This document shows, one piece after another, positions 4,990 to 5,617 of a stretch of DNA of 5,617 nucleotides (within the stretch, counting starts at the first letter, position 1; each line of letters starts with the position of its first letter). This DNA is from Pseudomonadota bacterium (GTDB lineage: Bacteria > Pseudomonadota > Gammaproteobacteria > Xanthomonadales > Xanthomonadaceae). The notes beneath the pieces were generated by a model. It was not told where the DNA came from. It searched no databases and saw only the letters and a program-made list of their open reading frames with translations. The DNA is taken from assembly GCA_025355485.1 (NCBI GenBank), contig JANXZP010000004.1, forward strand, positions 1 through 5,617, read 5' to 3'. The position numbers were made by a program, and so were the translations under genes.

Positions 4990-5617
4990 TCATTTTACCT
5001 GCATGCCTGGCAGCGCACCGGAATCCACGTCAAGCAGATGCAGGTCGTCGCCACCAGAGCCGGCCGACAGGATCATCCCTTCGCTGACGCCGAAACGCAT
5101 CTTGCGCGGCGCAAGATTTGCGATGAATACGACCTTGCGGCCGATGAGTTTCTCCGGCTCGCCGTAAGCCGCGCGGATGCCGGAAAAAATCTGACGTTGG
5201 CCGAGCTCGCCCGCATCGAGGAGAAAACGCAGCAGTTTGTCCGAGCCATCCACGAAGCCGCATTCGAGCACTGCGCCGATGCGCAGGTCGAGCTTGGCGA
5301 AGTCGTCGATGGAGATGAAATCGGGGCTCGCAGAAGCAACGGGACTCGGCACTCGGGACCCGGGACCCGGGGAAGCCAAAGCCTCACTCCCTACCCCCTT
5401 GGTGGGGGAGGGCTGGGGAGAGGGGGTTGCTTCGAGATGTTCGGTGCTGGCGGTGGTCATGGCTTCGATGTGCTTTGGGTCGATGCGCTTAAGAAGATGT
5501 TCGTATGCGTTGATACGCTTGGGGAAGTGTGTTGGTGAGCAATCTGCAAACGACAACTCATGGTCAAGGCAAAAGAACTTCTCGACCCTCTTCGCAAAAC
5601 TCGGAAGAATTGGCTTC
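4990..5617 (-). CDS. metG: Methionyl-tRNA synthetase, C-terminal part
   Basis: The enzyme charges tRNA-Met with methionine. The frame stays open to the window edge, so this is the last 208 residues of a longer protein. The first in-window residues, KPILPSFAKRVEKFF, belong to the helical anticodon-binding domain, which runs through RINAYEHLLKRIDPKHIEAM (about 35-54). A Ser/Pro/Gly-rich linker follows (64-98). The C-terminal Trbp111-like tRNA-binding and dimerisation domain covers 101-208: ISIDDFAKLDLRIG, GSDKLLRF, QIFSGIRAAYG, NLAPRKMRFGVSEGM and the end GALPGMQVK, closely like E. coli MetG. A TTG at 5556-5554 could be misread as a start; homology upstream of it shows it is an internal Leu codon. 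The linker looks about 20 residues longer than I recall for E. coli and is encoded by repeat-like DNA. The gene precedes the RnfB-like gene in a probable operon. Confidence 0.95.
   Translation of the reverse strand, partial: KPILPSFAKRVEKFFCLDHELSFADCSPTHFPKRINAYEHLLKRIDPKHIEAMTTASTEHLEATPSPQPSPTKGVGSEALASPGPGSRVPSPVASASPDFISIDDFAKLDLRIGAVLECGFVDGSDKLLRFLLDAGELGQRQIFSGIRAAYGEPEKLIGRKVVFIANLAPRKMRFGVSEGMILSAGSGGDDLHLLDVDSGALPGMQVK
5341..5372. repeat. Four 7-bp tandem units inside the metG linker
   Basis: On the plus strand the units are GGGACTC, GGCACTC, GGGACCC and GGGACCC (5341-5368), followed by GGGG. The last two are identical. They encode MetG fragment residues 82-92 on the minus strand, PGPGSRVPSP and its neighbours. 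Seven is not a multiple of three, so gain or loss of one unit would shift the frame ahead of the C-terminal domain. Confidence 0.75.
5384..5427. repeat. C/G-tract palindromic element inside the metG linker
   Basis: The plus strand has CCCTACCCCC (5389-5398), then TTGG(T), then GGGGGAGGG (5404-5412) and further GGGGAGAGGGGG to 5426. CCCCC (5394-5398) and GGGGG (5404-5408) pair around a five-base loop, with imperfect pairing continuing outward. On the minus strand it reads as TPSPQPSPTKGVGSE (residues 64-78). The CCCTCTCCCC...AGGGGG pattern is what I recall of a common dispersed intergenic repeat of proteobacteria, which when translated often gives SPQPSP-like peptides. Family membership is from memory and was not searched. 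Confidence 0.6.

Noticed and set aside
4990..5556. A separate small tRNA-binding protein (Trbp111/CsaA-like) starting at TTG 5556
   Set aside because: The frame continues upstream to the window edge with typical MetG anticodon-domain sequence (KPILPSFAKRVEKFF), so this is the end of metG and not a stand-alone gene.

Overview
The window is GC-rich chromosomal DNA. It most resembles a gammaproteobacterium of the Xanthomonadales/Lysobacterales (Xanthomonas, Lysobacter or Rhodanobacter type). The basis is the pairing of a LysM-tailed cell-wall amidase with mutL, a MutL carrying the endonuclease motif, a DUF1684 lipoprotein next to a TraB/GumN-family protein, and an anchorless RnfB-like ferredoxin directly after metG. 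This placement is inferred from protein sequence and gene order; no database search was possible.

Layout. Bases 1-578 hold the 3' half of an AmiB/AmiC-type N-acetylmuramoyl-L-alanine amidase (+ strand, 5' end outside the window). After a 62-base gap with a possible extended -10 promoter comes mutL (641-2437, +, GTG start), complete and apparently intact. Bases 2438-2586 are non-coding and hold two tandem 40-bp copies of a palindromic repeat. Next is a translationally coupled pair: a DUF1684 lipoprotein (2587-3600) and a secreted TraB/GumN-family protein (3597-4538), joined by an ATGA overlap. Four bases later the minus-strand operon ends: a short RnfB-like ferredoxin (4543-4971) sits 18 bases downstream of metG (4990 to beyond 5617; only the C-terminal 208 residues are in the window).

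Functions. The plus-strand genes join cell separation (amidase), mismatch repair (MutL) and two envelope proteins of uncertain role. amiB-mutL is the remnant of the classic tsaE-amiB-mutL-miaA-hfq cluster, but here miaA and hfq do not follow mutL. The minus-strand genes pair an aminoacyl-tRNA synthetase with a three-cluster iron-sulphur protein.

The most unusual signal is in metG. The linker between the anticodon-binding part and the C-terminal tRNA-binding domain is encoded by two kinds of repeat-like DNA, a run of four 7-bp units and a C/G-tract hairpin element. Both read in frame as a Ser/Pro/Gly-rich spacer. I found no CRISPR array, tRNA, rRNA, insertion sequence or phage gene, and no convincing new multi-gene system.
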